Shown: piece after piece, positions 8,275 through 15,767 of the stretch
How positions within the stretch are numbered: position 1 is the first letter of the stretch
How the letters are laid out: each line of letters starts with the position of its first letter
From: a virus
DNA: 64,000 nt
Direction: 5' to 3' (one strand)
Virus record (IMG/VR): IMGVR_UViG_3300011116_000448
Coordinates: 1 to 64,000 of that record
Translations under genes and position numbers: made by a program
The notes under the pieces: generated by a model
The model's database searches: none
What the model saw: the letters and a program-made list of their open reading frames with translations, nothing else
What the model was told of the DNA's origin: nothing

Positions 8275-8987
8275 AGACCATTATGGTATCTGGTGGATTT
8301 GACCCCATTCACATGGGTCACGTCAACCTGTTTAGGAACGCAAGTAAACATGGAAAACTCATTGTTGCACTCAATTCAGATGATTGGCTCATCCGTAAGA
8401 AAGGCTTTTGCTTTCAGTCTTGGGAGGAGCGAAAAGGGATTATCGAAGCTCTTAAATTCGTTGAGCGTGTGGTCCCCGTTGACGACACAGACGGAACTGT
8501 CTGTACTGCCCTTCGAGACCTTAAGCCTGACTTCTTCGGAAATGGTGGAGATAGAAAATCAGACAATACACCTGAAGTCGGCTTGTGTAACGAGTTGGGC
8601 ATCGGGAACATTTGGAATCTTGGGGAGCCCAGTACAGACCTACTACACTCGTCACACATCTTACGCCAGCGTCGTGTCAGACGTGACTGGGGCACCTACG
8701 AAGTAATTGCTTCGGGGCCTTGGTACCAAGTAAAGCGGCTTGTTGTAGACCCCGGTGGCAAGACTTCTATTCAGTACCACAAGCTACGTGATGAGTACAT
8801 CTTTGGTGACAATATGAAGGCTTGGATCAAGCCAAATCAAATTCACCAGATTGCAAATGAACATCCTACCGAACCCCTAGAATTAATTGAAATTCAGTTG
8901 GGTGATGTACGAGAAGATGATATTGTACGCCTCAGTAACGAACATCGTCCACTTCTAAAGCATCGTATTAGGAACTCTGTGAAGTGA
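8271..8987 (+). CDS. Nucleotidyltransferase-cupin fusion (sugar activation)
   Basis: Two domains in 238 residues. Residues 1-130 are a cytidylyltransferase-like domain: VSGGFDPIHMGHVNLF has the HxGH nucleotide-binding motif, followed by ALNSDDWLIRKKG and SWEERKGIIEAL, as in the RfaE C-terminal domain and glycerol-phosphate cytidylyltransferases. Residues 145-230 match the cupin of type II mannose-6-phosphate isomerase/GDP-mannose pyrophosphorylases: RRDWGTYEVI, YQVKRLVVDPGG, PLELIEIQLGD and EDDIVRL. The cupin seems shortened in its middle, where a beta pair is missing. It probably activates or isomerises a sugar for the flanking transferases. The reaction is inferred; the two-domain layout is visible directly. 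Confidence 0.8.
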   Translation: MKTIMVSGGFDPIHMGHVNLFRNASKHGKLIVALNSDDWLIRKKGFCFQSWEERKGIIEALKFVERVVPVDDTDGTVCTALRDLKPDFFGNGGDRKSDNTPEVGLCNELGIGNIWNLGEPSTDLLHSSHILRQRRVRRDWGTYEVIASGPWYQVKRLVVDPGGKTSIQYHKLRDEYIFGDNMKAWIKPNQIHQIANEHPTEPLELIEIQLGDVREDDIVRLSNEHRPLLKHRIRNSVK

Positions 8988-9562
8988 CTACATTAATCTC
9001 TGACAATATGAAATATTTGAATGAAGAGCTGCACACACGTATGCAAAAGTACGGAACATCAGCTTATAAAAATCTGGATAAAATTATTCCCCCTTTTATT
9101 CAGAAGTACAGTATCAAGGAGATACTTGACTACGGTTGTGGAAAGGGTACTCTACGGGCTGCTCTTGTGCAGATGCGAGCACCTATTAAGGTTGTCAACT
9201 ATGACCCTTGTATGCCTGAGTTTAGTGTACGGCCAGAGGGTACTTTTCAAAGCGTCCTTTGCAATGATGTTTTGGAACATGTAGAGCCAGAGTTTCTAGA
9301 CAATGTCCTTCAAGATATTCTTAACTACGGTAAAGACTATTATTACCTGAGCATTGGGCTTACTGAAAGCAAAAAGAAGTTGGCAAACGGACAGCAAAAC
9401 CATCTGATTGTAGAAAACTCTGAATGGTGGAAAATGCGGCTTGTCAATAACGGCTTTAGAATTCTCGAAACTTTGGAAGACGAAAGTAATCCAAGTCATC
9501 CTGAACAAAGACTTTACATTGTAATTTGCAAGAAAGAAGAAGATACAAATTATGGCAATTAA
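8984..9562 (+). CDS. Class I SAM-dependent methyltransferase
   Basis: 192 residues from a GTG at 8984 that overlaps the preceding stop (an ATG at 9008 is the alternative start). ILDYGCGKGTLRAAL is SAM-binding motif I (about residue 47), VVNYDPC is the acidic strand 2, and LCNDVLEHVEPEFLDNVL is the motif IV region common in Methyltransf_11/23 enzymes. The rest is a typical Rossmann-like methyltransferase with C-terminal strands. Within a sugar island the likely substrate is a glycan or nucleotide sugar, though DNA or protein cannot be excluded. Confidence 0.82.
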   Translation: MTTLISDNMKYLNEELHTRMQKYGTSAYKNLDKIIPPFIQKYSIKEILDYGCGKGTLRAALVQMRAPIKVVNYDPCMPEFSVRPEGTFQSVLCNDVLEHVEPEFLDNVLQDILNYGKDYYYLSIGLTESKKKLANGQQNHLIVENSEWWKMRLVNNGFRILETLEDESNPSHPEQRLYIVICKKEEDTNYGN

Positions 9563-10265
9563 GTTGACTATGCAGTCTAATATGAACAGCGGGGAAACCG
9601 CTGAACGAATTCTTGACAACGAAATTGATTGGGATTTTGCAGGTAAGTTCAATCCCGGTCTTGTCAAGCAGGCGCAGAATCTCTGGGAGTTTGACCAGTG
9701 GATTTCTTGGATCAAGGCAAACTGGGATTTTCCAATGAATCGACCGTTCAACTACCTTGAAATTGGATCTTACGCAGGAGAATCTTTGTACTACCTGAGT
9801 CAAGTGTTTCCGAGGGGTTCCGTCATCACGCTGGTTGACCTTGGTGACAATGAAGTTGCACGAGGTATCCTCAAGCGCGTCATTCCTCACATTGAAGAAA
9901 AGTATGGTCACAAGATCAATCTGCTTAGTGGTTTTTCGGACGACAAGCAGATCATTCATCAGGCCAAAGCTTACCCACAGGGCCAGAAAAAGTACGACAT
10001 GTTGTTCATTGATGCCAATCATGATTTCAAGTGGGCATACAAGGACTTTATCAACTATCGTGACCTTGCAAATGTGATTGCCTTTCACGACATCAGTGAT
10101 TTCAATATCATCAAGACGGTAATCAAGTACAAGTACGAGATTGCCAATGCAGCACACTTGTGGAAGTCAATTACTTCTGTGCTCCCTGCGTATTGCTGGA
10201 CACAGTTTGTAGATCAGAATATGGACCTAAAGCCGCGTGGTATCGGAGTTGTTCAACTGCCATGA
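9552..10265 (+). CDS. Class I methyltransferase, Methyltransf_24-like
   Basis: 237 residues. YLEIGSYAGESLYYLSQVFP (about residue 65) is motif I of the cephalosporin hydroxylase/Methyltransf_24 type, ITLVDLGD is strand 2, and DMLFIDANHDFKWAYKDF with IAFHDI is the diagnostic D-x-x-H...HD pattern of that group. Such enzymes methylate sugars in O-antigen and antibiotic pathways. It overlaps its neighbours by 11 and 4 bases, so the island reads as one operon. The exact substrate is unknown. Confidence 0.8.
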   Translation: MAIKLTMQSNMNSGETAERILDNEIDWDFAGKFNPGLVKQAQNLWEFDQWISWIKANWDFPMNRPFNYLEIGSYAGESLYYLSQVFPRGSVITLVDLGDNEVARGILKRVIPHIEEKYGHKINLLSGFSDDKQIIHQAKAYPQGQKKYDMLFIDANHDFKWAYKDFINYRDLANVIAFHDISDFNIIKTVIKYKYEIANAAHLWKSITSVLPAYCWTQFVDQNMDLKPRGIGVVQLP

Positions 10266-10996
10266 TTAATATCTGCACCTTCTTTTGGGATGATCCGAAT
10301 GCAAAGCACACCAACAACTACGCCTTTACCTCTAAACACGTTAACCGACTCGGTCGTGCCCTACGAGAAAATCTTACGATCCCTTATGAATACACAGTTA
10401 TTACTGAGGATCCCGGCGGCATTGACGTTGGCCTCGCCCGTGTGGTTCCTCTTTGGAACGAGTTCAGGGATCTTGGTAGGTGTTTTGTTCGTTTGCCTTT
10501 TTATTCTGAGTCTGTGCGGTCTGTTCTTGGTGACCGTATTGCAAACATTGACCTCGATGTTGCTATTATTGGAAACGTCGATCACATCTTTGGAAGAAAA
10601 GAGCCTTTTGTAGGGTATAAGGATACCAAGAACCCCCGTTGCTACTCAGGTGCCTTCTACATGATGGATACAGGAGCCAAGGCTCAGGTGTACAACTCGT
10701 TCAAGCGCATGTATCACATGATCCCTAGCGACGTACGTCAGCAGGTCTTTAAAACTGAATACAACAAGCTTAGTCCTTTTGTTGGCTCCGATCAGTCGTG
10801 GCAGACAGAAGTCCTTGGTGTAGGTCTTCCAAAGATTACTCAGGAAGATGGTGTTTGGGACTACTGGTCAATTGAACATCTACCAGAGCCTCCAGCTAAC
10901 GCTAGGATCGTCTTTGTCAATGGAATGACCCGGGACGTTAGTATGCCTTCGTTCCATGCCAAGCATCCTTGGATGGATAAGTATTGGAATAGTTGA
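10262..10996 (+). CDS. Glycosyltransferase-like protein (DLD motif)
   Basis: 244 residues from an ATG overlapping the preceding stop (ATGA at 10262). It starts with INICTFFWDD, a strand typical of GT-A enzymes. RIANIDLDVAIIGNVDHIF near residue 92 holds a DLD site for metal and nucleotide sugar, then YSGAFYMMDTG and GSDQSW, which are common in GT8-like and related phage transferases. It ends WMDKYW. Third transferase-like gene of the island; the substrate is unknown. Confidence 0.68.
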   Translation: MINICTFFWDDPNAKHTNNYAFTSKHVNRLGRALRENLTIPYEYTVITEDPGGIDVGLARVVPLWNEFRDLGRCFVRLPFYSESVRSVLGDRIANIDLDVAIIGNVDHIFGRKEPFVGYKDTKNPRCYSGAFYMMDTGAKAQVYNSFKRMYHMIPSDVRQQVFKTEYNKLSPFVGSDQSWQTEVLGVGLPKITQEDGVWDYWSIEHLPEPPANARIVFVNGMTRDVSMPSFHAKHPWMDKYWNS

Positions 10997-10997
10997 T

Positions 10998-11939
10998 ATG
11001 AGACAGCCAAGCGGACTAGTTAAGAATGCTTCAGACGGTATGGGTATCAAGGTAACTCCTAGGGACTCAGTGCCGACTGAAGAAATCGTCAAGAACGCCG
11101 TAGAGAATATGGACTTGATGCCCAAGGACTGCTTTGTAACCAAGTCAAAGATCAATGACGACACAGCTTGGATTGCCAGTGCAGGACCTTCCCTTGAACG
11201 TAATTTGCGTCTTGGCTATTTGAAGCCGGAGTGGTTTGCCGATGGACAACCTAATAGACTCTTCACAGTTAAACATGCTCTACCAACGTTGGCTAAGTAC
11301 GGGCTGCGACCACACTTTTGCGTTGTGTTGGACCCTCGACCCATCCAAGGGGTTAGTACTCACGGACATATCCGAGAAACTCTTTACTCCAAAGCCCCTA
11401 AGTCCACCAAGTTCCTTGTAGCGTCCATGACGCATCCAAGCGTCACCAAGTGGCTCATTCGTAACGGCTACGAGGTGTTTGGGTGGCACAGTGCAGCCAA
11501 CGGTCTGGTTCCTACCAAAGACAAGCCAAGCCCACTAAAGGACGTAAATGCCTTTGTACAGGGCGGTACGTGCAGTGCTACGCGTACTATTTCTCTTTCT
11601 CACTTTCTTGGCTTTCGCAAGGCCAATCTTATTGGATTTGACTCTTCACTTGCAGGTGATCCGATCAATCCAAATGAGACAGACACAATTGATGGCGCAC
11701 CCGTCAAAAAGTACTGGAAGACTGCTGTAGGCGGTTCACGAGAGTTTTGGACTACGGGTGAGCTTATTGCCCAGCTTCAGGACTTGGAGATGTTCTTCAC
11801 TGATCCAATTGCCGATGTGGAACTCAGCATGATTGGTACCGATAAAGATGACTCTCTTGCTGGAGCATTGATGGAGACAATCCCAAACAAGACCAAGTTG
11901 AACTCTTACAAGAGTATTTTTGGACCGTGGAAAGCATGA
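10998..11939 (+). CDS. DUF115/MAF-like protein (motility accessory factor family)
   Basis: 313 residues from the ATG at 10998. AWIASAGPSLERNL (about residue 57) is the GPSL motif of the DUF115 family, followed by VVLDPRPIQG and a late LIGFDSSL. The family includes MptE-like enzymes and the Maf proteins that attach nonulosonic acids to flagellins. In a phage sugar island it could transfer an acidic sugar to a glycan or protein. The membership is visible from the motifs; activity is inferred. It overlaps the next gene by ATGA and closes the island. Confidence 0.72.
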   Translation: MRQPSGLVKNASDGMGIKVTPRDSVPTEEIVKNAVENMDLMPKDCFVTKSKINDDTAWIASAGPSLERNLRLGYLKPEWFADGQPNRLFTVKHALPTLAKYGLRPHFCVVLDPRPIQGVSTHGHIRETLYSKAPKSTKFLVASMTHPSVTKWLIRNGYEVFGWHSAANGLVPTKDKPSPLKDVNAFVQGGTCSATRTISLSHFLGFRKANLIGFDSSLAGDPINPNETDTIDGAPVKKYWKTAVGGSREFWTTGELIAQLQDLEMFFTDPIADVELSMIGTDKDDSLAGALMETIPNKTKLNSYKSIFGPWKA

Positions 11940-12685
11940 AGACTCATCTCGTTATTGGAGATGCCCACTCAAATCCTAAGGTAGACAACCGAAGGTTTGA
12001 TTGGCTTGGTAATTTTATTGAGGACAAACGTCCTGACGTAATCATTGACATAGGAGATTGGGGTGACTTCGATTCCATCGGAAAATACAATAAAGGTACT
12101 GGAGACGCGTGGAACTCAACATATAAAGATGATCTTGAGTGCTACCATGATGCATCGCGACGCGCTTTTGGACGAATTGCCCGCATTAGAGGATATAAAC
12201 CACGTATCATCCGCATTGGTGGAAATCATGAAGAGGGACGAATTGATTCTTTTGTTAAACAGAATCCTGAGTTCAAGGGCACAATATCAGTTCACGACTT
12301 ACGAGTTTCGGATTTCGGAGGGAAATATACAGCATTTCGTGATGTCGCCGTCGTGGATGGGATTGCCTACAGCCACTACTTCTACGACAAGGACTCCAGA
12401 TACTCCATAAGCACTGCTCGTGCTGTCCTTAACAAGAAGCATATGTCCTGTACTTGGGGTCATTCCCACATCAGAGATATGGCTGAAAGCGTCAGTGCAG
12501 ACAAGCGTAGAGTTATTTCACTTAATGTGGGATGCTACCTTGACCCAGACCAGCAGATGGGTTACGCTGGTCCCCAAGGTAACGCTAGATGGTGGTCTGG
12601 TCTGGTACTGAAGCAAAACGTAAACAAGGGATCTTACGATCCTCAATTTTTTGGCATTGATTACATAAAGAGGCACTATGCTTAA
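11936..12685 (+). CDS. Calcineurin-like metallophosphoesterase
   Basis: 249 residues from an ATG that overlaps the DUF115 stop. All metal-binding motifs are in order: GDAH (residues 8-11), IGDWGDFD, GGNHEEGR, a mid-protein YSHYF and WGHSH. This marks a dinuclear metal phosphatase or nuclease. Possible roles are dephosphorylation of sugar intermediates from the island, RNA or nucleotide hydrolysis, or a phage-type protein phosphatase. Fold and catalytic site are secure; the substrate is open. Confidence 0.9.
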   Translation: MKTHLVIGDAHSNPKVDNRRFDWLGNFIEDKRPDVIIDIGDWGDFDSIGKYNKGTGDAWNSTYKDDLECYHDASRRAFGRIARIRGYKPRIIRIGGNHEEGRIDSFVKQNPEFKGTISVHDLRVSDFGGKYTAFRDVAVVDGIAYSHYFYDKDSRYSISTARAVLNKKHMSCTWGHSHIRDMAESVSADKRRVISLNVGCYLDPDQQMGYAGPQGNARWWSGLVLKQNVNKGSYDPQFFGIDYIKRHYA

Positions 12686-12929
12686 CATCGCTATGTTCAC
12701 TAAGGCTGTCCTGATTGTTATTGTCTTTCACACTAACGGAGAGACGGGTACGATGATGCGGCAGTTTGACACTATTGAAGAGTGCAGGGGTGCTGCTGAC
12801 GAAGCCATGAAGGCTATGGCAACTATTGACGAGATTAAAGATGGTGTCGCTCTATGTACTACTCGCGTCAAGCTTTTGACAGACGACAACGGTAGGGAGC
12901 TTGGAATTGAAGCGTCACTTCACCGTTAA
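12678..12929 (+). CDS. Hypothetical protein with hydrophobic N-terminus, 83 aa
   Basis: Starts at 12678 within the end of the phosphoesterase gene. Residues 2-17 are hydrophobic (LNIAMFTKAVLIVIVF) and may be a short membrane anchor or signal-like segment; the rest is soluble and helical with two cysteines. Its place upstream of the endolysin would fit a lysis accessory protein such as a spanin component, but there is no lipobox or long coiled coil to support that. Confidence 0.5.
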   Translation: MLNIAMFTKAVLIVIVFHTNGETGTMMRQFDTIEECRGAADEAMKAMATIDEIKDGVALCTTRVKLLTDDNGRELGIEASLHR

Positions 12930-13185
12930 ACTGGATCTGGACTATTACGACGATCCAGAGGCAGACAAGGAGCGAGAGCGGGCTATCCGTACAAACTCTT
13001 TACCTGTGCCTGTAGGAGGCTTCTGGAGGTACTCTATATCTGAGATTAAACACGGGGAGGACAACAAAGACTTGGCCCTCCACAGCGTACTTCAAATCGA
13101 AGATAAAACCCTTAAAGGTCTACTGAAAGACTTGTTTAACAGACTGCCTAGGTACCTTGAAGAACAAGGTTTGCGAAAGGATTAA
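12901..13185 (+). CDS. Hypothetical protein, 94 aa
   Basis: TTG start at 12901 (TTG 12907 is an alternative), overlapping the preceding gene by 29 nt, with GGTAGGGA just upstream. Charged, with a beta-like N-terminus (HFTVKLDLDYYDD) and a helical end. No domain recognised. Confidence 0.5.
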   Translation: MELKRHFTVKLDLDYYDDPEADKERERAIRTNSLPVPVGGFWRYSISEIKHGEDNKDLALHSVLQIEDKTLKGLLKDLFNRLPRYLEEQGLRKD

Positions 13186-13194
13186 TACGCTAAA

Positions 13195-13569
13195 ATGAAC
13201 GAACTTCCTAAGTTTCCCGCTACTCGTGAAGATGCTTCTTTTAACTGGAAAAGTTGGTTTGAAGAAACCCGTAAGCGTCTGGTGGAAGGACCTAAACCGT
13301 ATGTCCCAACGCCTGTCGCTCCTTCCCTTGGTGATAAGAATGTAAGTCTCTTTTACGGGACTTTTGAAGACGACGAAGACATTGAGGAAATCAGCCTCAA
13401 GCATGAAGAATATCGGACGTACATGTATGGAAATGGTGTAGAATTGACCATCCACGAGCCCACTTGGCTCATTATTGACAAGACAGATGCCACTAAGCAT
13501 ATTGTCGAAAACGCCACCTCGGTGTACGAGATTACTCCGGGTTGGATTGCAATCAAAAAGGGATACTAA
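13195..13569 (+). CDS. Hypothetical protein, 124 aa
   Basis: ATG at 13195, ten bases after the previous stop. Proline- and acid-rich middle (VPTPVAPSLGD, FEDDEDIEE) followed by a beta-rich C-terminal half (VELTIHEPTWLIID). No recognised domain or membrane segment. It lies in the run of small genes before the endolysin. Confidence 0.6.
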   Translation: MNELPKFPATREDASFNWKSWFEETRKRLVEGPKPYVPTPVAPSLGDKNVSLFYGTFEDDEDIEEISLKHEEYRTYMYGNGVELTIHEPTWLIIDKTDATKHIVENATSVYEITPGWIAIKKGY

Positions 13570-13577
13570 GCACTACA

Positions 13578-13829
13578 ATGGCCGCAAAGCGTAAAAGAGA
13601 CTATGCCAAGGAGTACCGGGACTACCACGCCAAGCCTGAGCAGATTAAGCGCAGGGCTGGACGTAACAAGGCCCGTGACATCATGGAAGATAAGGGTCTT
13701 GTTCACGAAGGTGACGGTAAGGATGTAGATCACAAGAACCGTAACACCCTTGATAACGATGAGGAAAACTTGCGTGTACAGTCACGACGACGAAACAGAG
13801 CAAGAAACTCTCACCGCAAAGGAAGTTAG
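13578..13829 (+). CDS. Small HNH endonuclease-like protein
   Basis: 83 residues from the ATG at 13578. The basic N-terminus (AAKRKRDYAKEYRDYHAK) is followed by KDVDHKNRNTLDNDEENLRVQ, which fits the HNH beta-beta-alpha metal site (DH...N...N), and RRRNRARN. Proteins of this size are common in phages next to lysis or packaging genes and may be homing-type nickases. It lacks a large DNA-recognition domain. The 3' end is overlapped by the next gene. Confidence 0.65.
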   Translation: MAAKRKRDYAKEYRDYHAKPEQIKRRAGRNKARDIMEDKGLVHEGDGKDVDHKNRNTLDNDEENLRVQSRRRNRARNSHRKGS

Positions 13830-14073
13830 GGAACTTTATGGGGCTCACCCTTTTGTCCTTCTGGTACTGAAGGGTGGGCCTAAACATAAAAACAAACGAC
13901 TTCGAAAGCGGTATGAGCTTACCGTTATTCAAAAGCCTCCAAAGAAACCTCAAAAGAAAAAAGTCTCGCACGCACAAAAACTAGTGCAAAAAAGACGTAA
14001 GCAAAAGCTAGAGAACTACAAGAAAGTCTCCTATTTGCTGAAGAAGAAAAAAGAAAGCAAGAAAAGTGAGTAA
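13774..14073 (+). CDS. Very basic hypothetical protein, 99 aa
   Basis: Probable GTG start at 13774 after GAGGAAAA, overlapping the HNH gene by 56 nt; ATG 13759 in the same frame is possible. After a 45-residue soluble start the protein is almost continuous Lys/Arg with a few Gln and Pro, suggesting nucleic acid binding or an intrinsically disordered tail. No family recognised. Confidence 0.5.
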   Translation: MYSHDDETEQETLTAKEVRELYGAHPFVLLVLKGGPKHKNKRLRKRYELTVIQKPPKKPQKKKVSHAQKLVQKRRKQKLENYKKVSYLLKKKKESKKSE

Positions 14074-14353
14074 TACCTACTTTAAGTCAGTTTGCTCTGA
14101 AGGTTTCCTCATCCTGTACGGGGATATGAAGAAGCCTACAAAGGCCTACGTCATTGGTGTCGTGTATGATGCTAGTGACGCTGATGTCTTTGTAAAGGCT
14201 CTTATTACAACGGGCAAGACCATTGAAGAGCCAAGTGAAGAGGAGTTGCTTCGTGAAGAACCTGTTGAAGATCTTGTTGACGAACTTGAACGCGGTCTTT
14301 CGTTCAATAATGCCATCGGAGAAAGCTATGACTCAAGTGAATGGGCCCGATAA
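14066..14353 (+). CDS. Hypothetical acidic protein, 95 aa
   Basis: GTG start at 14066 inside the end of the preceding gene. The first half is beta-rich (GFLILYGD, KAYVIGVVYD) and the second half is strongly acidic (EEPSEEELLREEPVEDLVDELE). It overlaps the endolysin start. The acid tail contrasts with its very basic neighbour, so the two may interact; this is inference. Confidence 0.55.
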   Translation: MSNTYFKSVCSEGFLILYGDMKKPTKAYVIGVVYDASDADVFVKALITTGKTIEEPSEEELLREEPVEDLVDELERGLSFNNAIGESYDSSEWAR

Positions 14354-14984
14354 GCCCCCTTACGCCTATCTTTGTGATACTTCAAAAGAATTTGTAGAAG
14401 CCATCAAGCGGGTAGAGAACAACCTTAGTTCTGCCAAGAAGCGGGGCGAATACAAGCAGGTTAACGGCAACGGGGAGTGGAGGTGGTTCCCCGGTGCTTC
14501 CCCCGAAGGTGGGCTTCCTACGCTTGCGTGGGGTCACAAACTGACCTCAAAGGAATGGGCTGACAAGAAGATCTGGTTTACCGAACCTACGTTGGGCACC
14601 AAGGTGTTTAAGGACTTCCGTTACGGACTAACTGACGCACAGGTCGAAGCTGTGCTTAAGGATGACCTGAAAGAAGCTGAAGACCTTGCCATGTCTGATT
14701 GGAACAAGTATCTTGGTTGGGAACAGAAAAAGCCCTTTGAAACCCTTCCAGACAAGTACAAGGGTGTCCTTATCAACCTTGTCTTTAACGCAGGTAGCCT
14801 TGCCAAGAAAGGTAAGTTTATCTGGACTACAGTGGCTCGCGGCATCCTTCAGGGTGACGATACGGTGGTCACAAAGGGTATGGTGACCTCTTACAAGCGC
14901 CCTGATGGCAGGCGTGTGCAGTTGACCACACGAGCTATTGAGATTGCCAAAGGGCTTGGGTTGCCTTGGCAGGTGCTTAAGTAA
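14328..14984 (+). CDS. Endolysin, GH24 phage lysozyme-like
   Basis: Cell wall hydrolase for host lysis. 218 residues from ATG 14328, with GGAGAAAG upstream; longer in-frame starts run through the preceding gene and are unlikely. AIKRVENNLSS offers the catalytic Glu of the phage lysozyme family (RxEG-type position), and PTLAWGHKLTSKEW matches the TIGYGHT motif with its catalytic Thr/Asp region altered to LAWGH. LTDAQVEAVLKDDL, LINLVFNAG and a late TTRAIEIAKGL follow family order. No signal peptide or SAR segment is evident, so it would need a holin. Last gene of the rightward block, before a terminator. Confidence 0.78.
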   Translation: MTQVNGPDKPPYAYLCDTSKEFVEAIKRVENNLSSAKKRGEYKQVNGNGEWRWFPGASPEGGLPTLAWGHKLTSKEWADKKIWFTEPTLGTKVFKDFRYGLTDAQVEAVLKDDLKEAEDLAMSDWNKYLGWEQKKPFETLPDKYKGVLINLVFNAGSLAKKGKFIWTTVARGILQGDDTVVTKGMVTSYKRPDGRRVQLTTRAIEIAKGLGLPWQVLK

Positions 14985-15081
14985 TCAGTGAGGACGGCCC
15001 CCATACGCTTTCGTGTGTATGGTCTCCGCCGTGACATCTCAAGACCTAGGGGCCGCTCGTGGACTGATACACGCCTTAGGC

Positions 15082-15116
15082 CACCGGAGTTGATCGCCCG
15101 GTGCATTTCTTTTGTT
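15082..15116 (+). terminator. Rho-independent terminator after the endolysin
   Basis: CACCGG (15082-15087) pairs with CCGGTG (15098-15103) around a 10-base loop, followed by C and the T-rich ATTTCTTTT. It lies between convergent operons. A second hairpin, CCATAC/GTATGG, sits about 80 bases upstream in the same gap. Confidence 0.6.
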
Positions 15117-15759
15117 ATTGGGTAAAGTGGATCACACCATTCCACCCAATAATATCCCCGGCAAAGTTACGGGCAGGTGTGGCAATAGCGTGGACTTTAA
15201 CTGGCTGATTGGTTGTCAAGTTGTGCAATCGGTAGTGCAAGTTAAAGTCCCGCTCTTGGTCTATTGCACGTTCCCACTCTCTAGTAACAATATCCCGGTC
15301 TTCTGGGTAGATAACATTCTCCCAATTGTTACCCACAAAGTCTGCCATAGAGCCTCCTACAGCCTTACGAAGGGCGTCATTGACCCAAGAATAGTTACCC
15401 TTCCTGTCGCAAGCCCAAACCCCTTGGTTGATTGTATCCAGCAGCAAAAGACGTTCAGCTTGACTGATACTGACAGCAGTCTCCAACCTGTTCAACTGGT
15501 CCTTGATTGAAGAACCCCCATTGGGTTTCAGTTCCTTGATAATCTCGTCAAGCTTACCCCCAAGTGTTGACTCCAAAGCGTTCAATCTTGTTGGGGACTT
15601 ATAGATACTTGCAACAAGATCTATAACTGGCTTAACGGTACTGTTATACATAGGAACTGCCACCTGATTGTAGAATGCAAATAGTATGGTTAAAAACGTA
15701 AGAATCGAACCCACAAAGACAATGTCAAAGTGTTCTTTTAAGTAGTTGAAGTAGTCCAT
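15115..15759 (-). CDS. Membrane-anchored PAS-domain protein
   Basis: 214 residues from the ATG at 15759, just past the stop of the giant virion gene; an in-frame start at 15855 would lie inside that gene. One transmembrane segment (VFVGSILTFLTILFAFY, about residues 14-30) is followed by a helical linker of some 75 residues with heptad leucines. A C-terminal PAS fold follows: LLDTINQGVWACDRKGNYSW, VNDALRKAVGG, PEDRDIVTREWERAID, and a closing strand DIIGWNGVIHFT. No kinase, cyclase or DNA-binding output domain is attached. PAS domains sense ligands, redox or membrane state. As the last gene of the late operon and next to the endolysin, it might time lysis or act as a holin-like sensor; this is inference. 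Confidence 0.75.
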   Translation of the reverse strand: MDYFNYLKEHFDIVFVGSILTFLTILFAFYNQVAVPMYNSTVKPVIDLVASIYKSPTRLNALESTLGGKLDEIIKELKPNGGSSIKDQLNRLETAVSISQAERLLLLDTINQGVWACDRKGNYSWVNDALRKAVGGSMADFVGNNWENVIYPEDRDIVTREWERAIDQERDFNLHYRLHNLTTNQPVKVHAIATPARNFAGDIIGWNGVIHFTQ

Positions 15760-15767
15760 TGGATCAG

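Noticed and set aside
12678-12929. Spanin gene
   Set aside because: Hydrophobic N-terminus exists, but there is no lipobox, no overlapping outer-membrane partner and no coiled coil.
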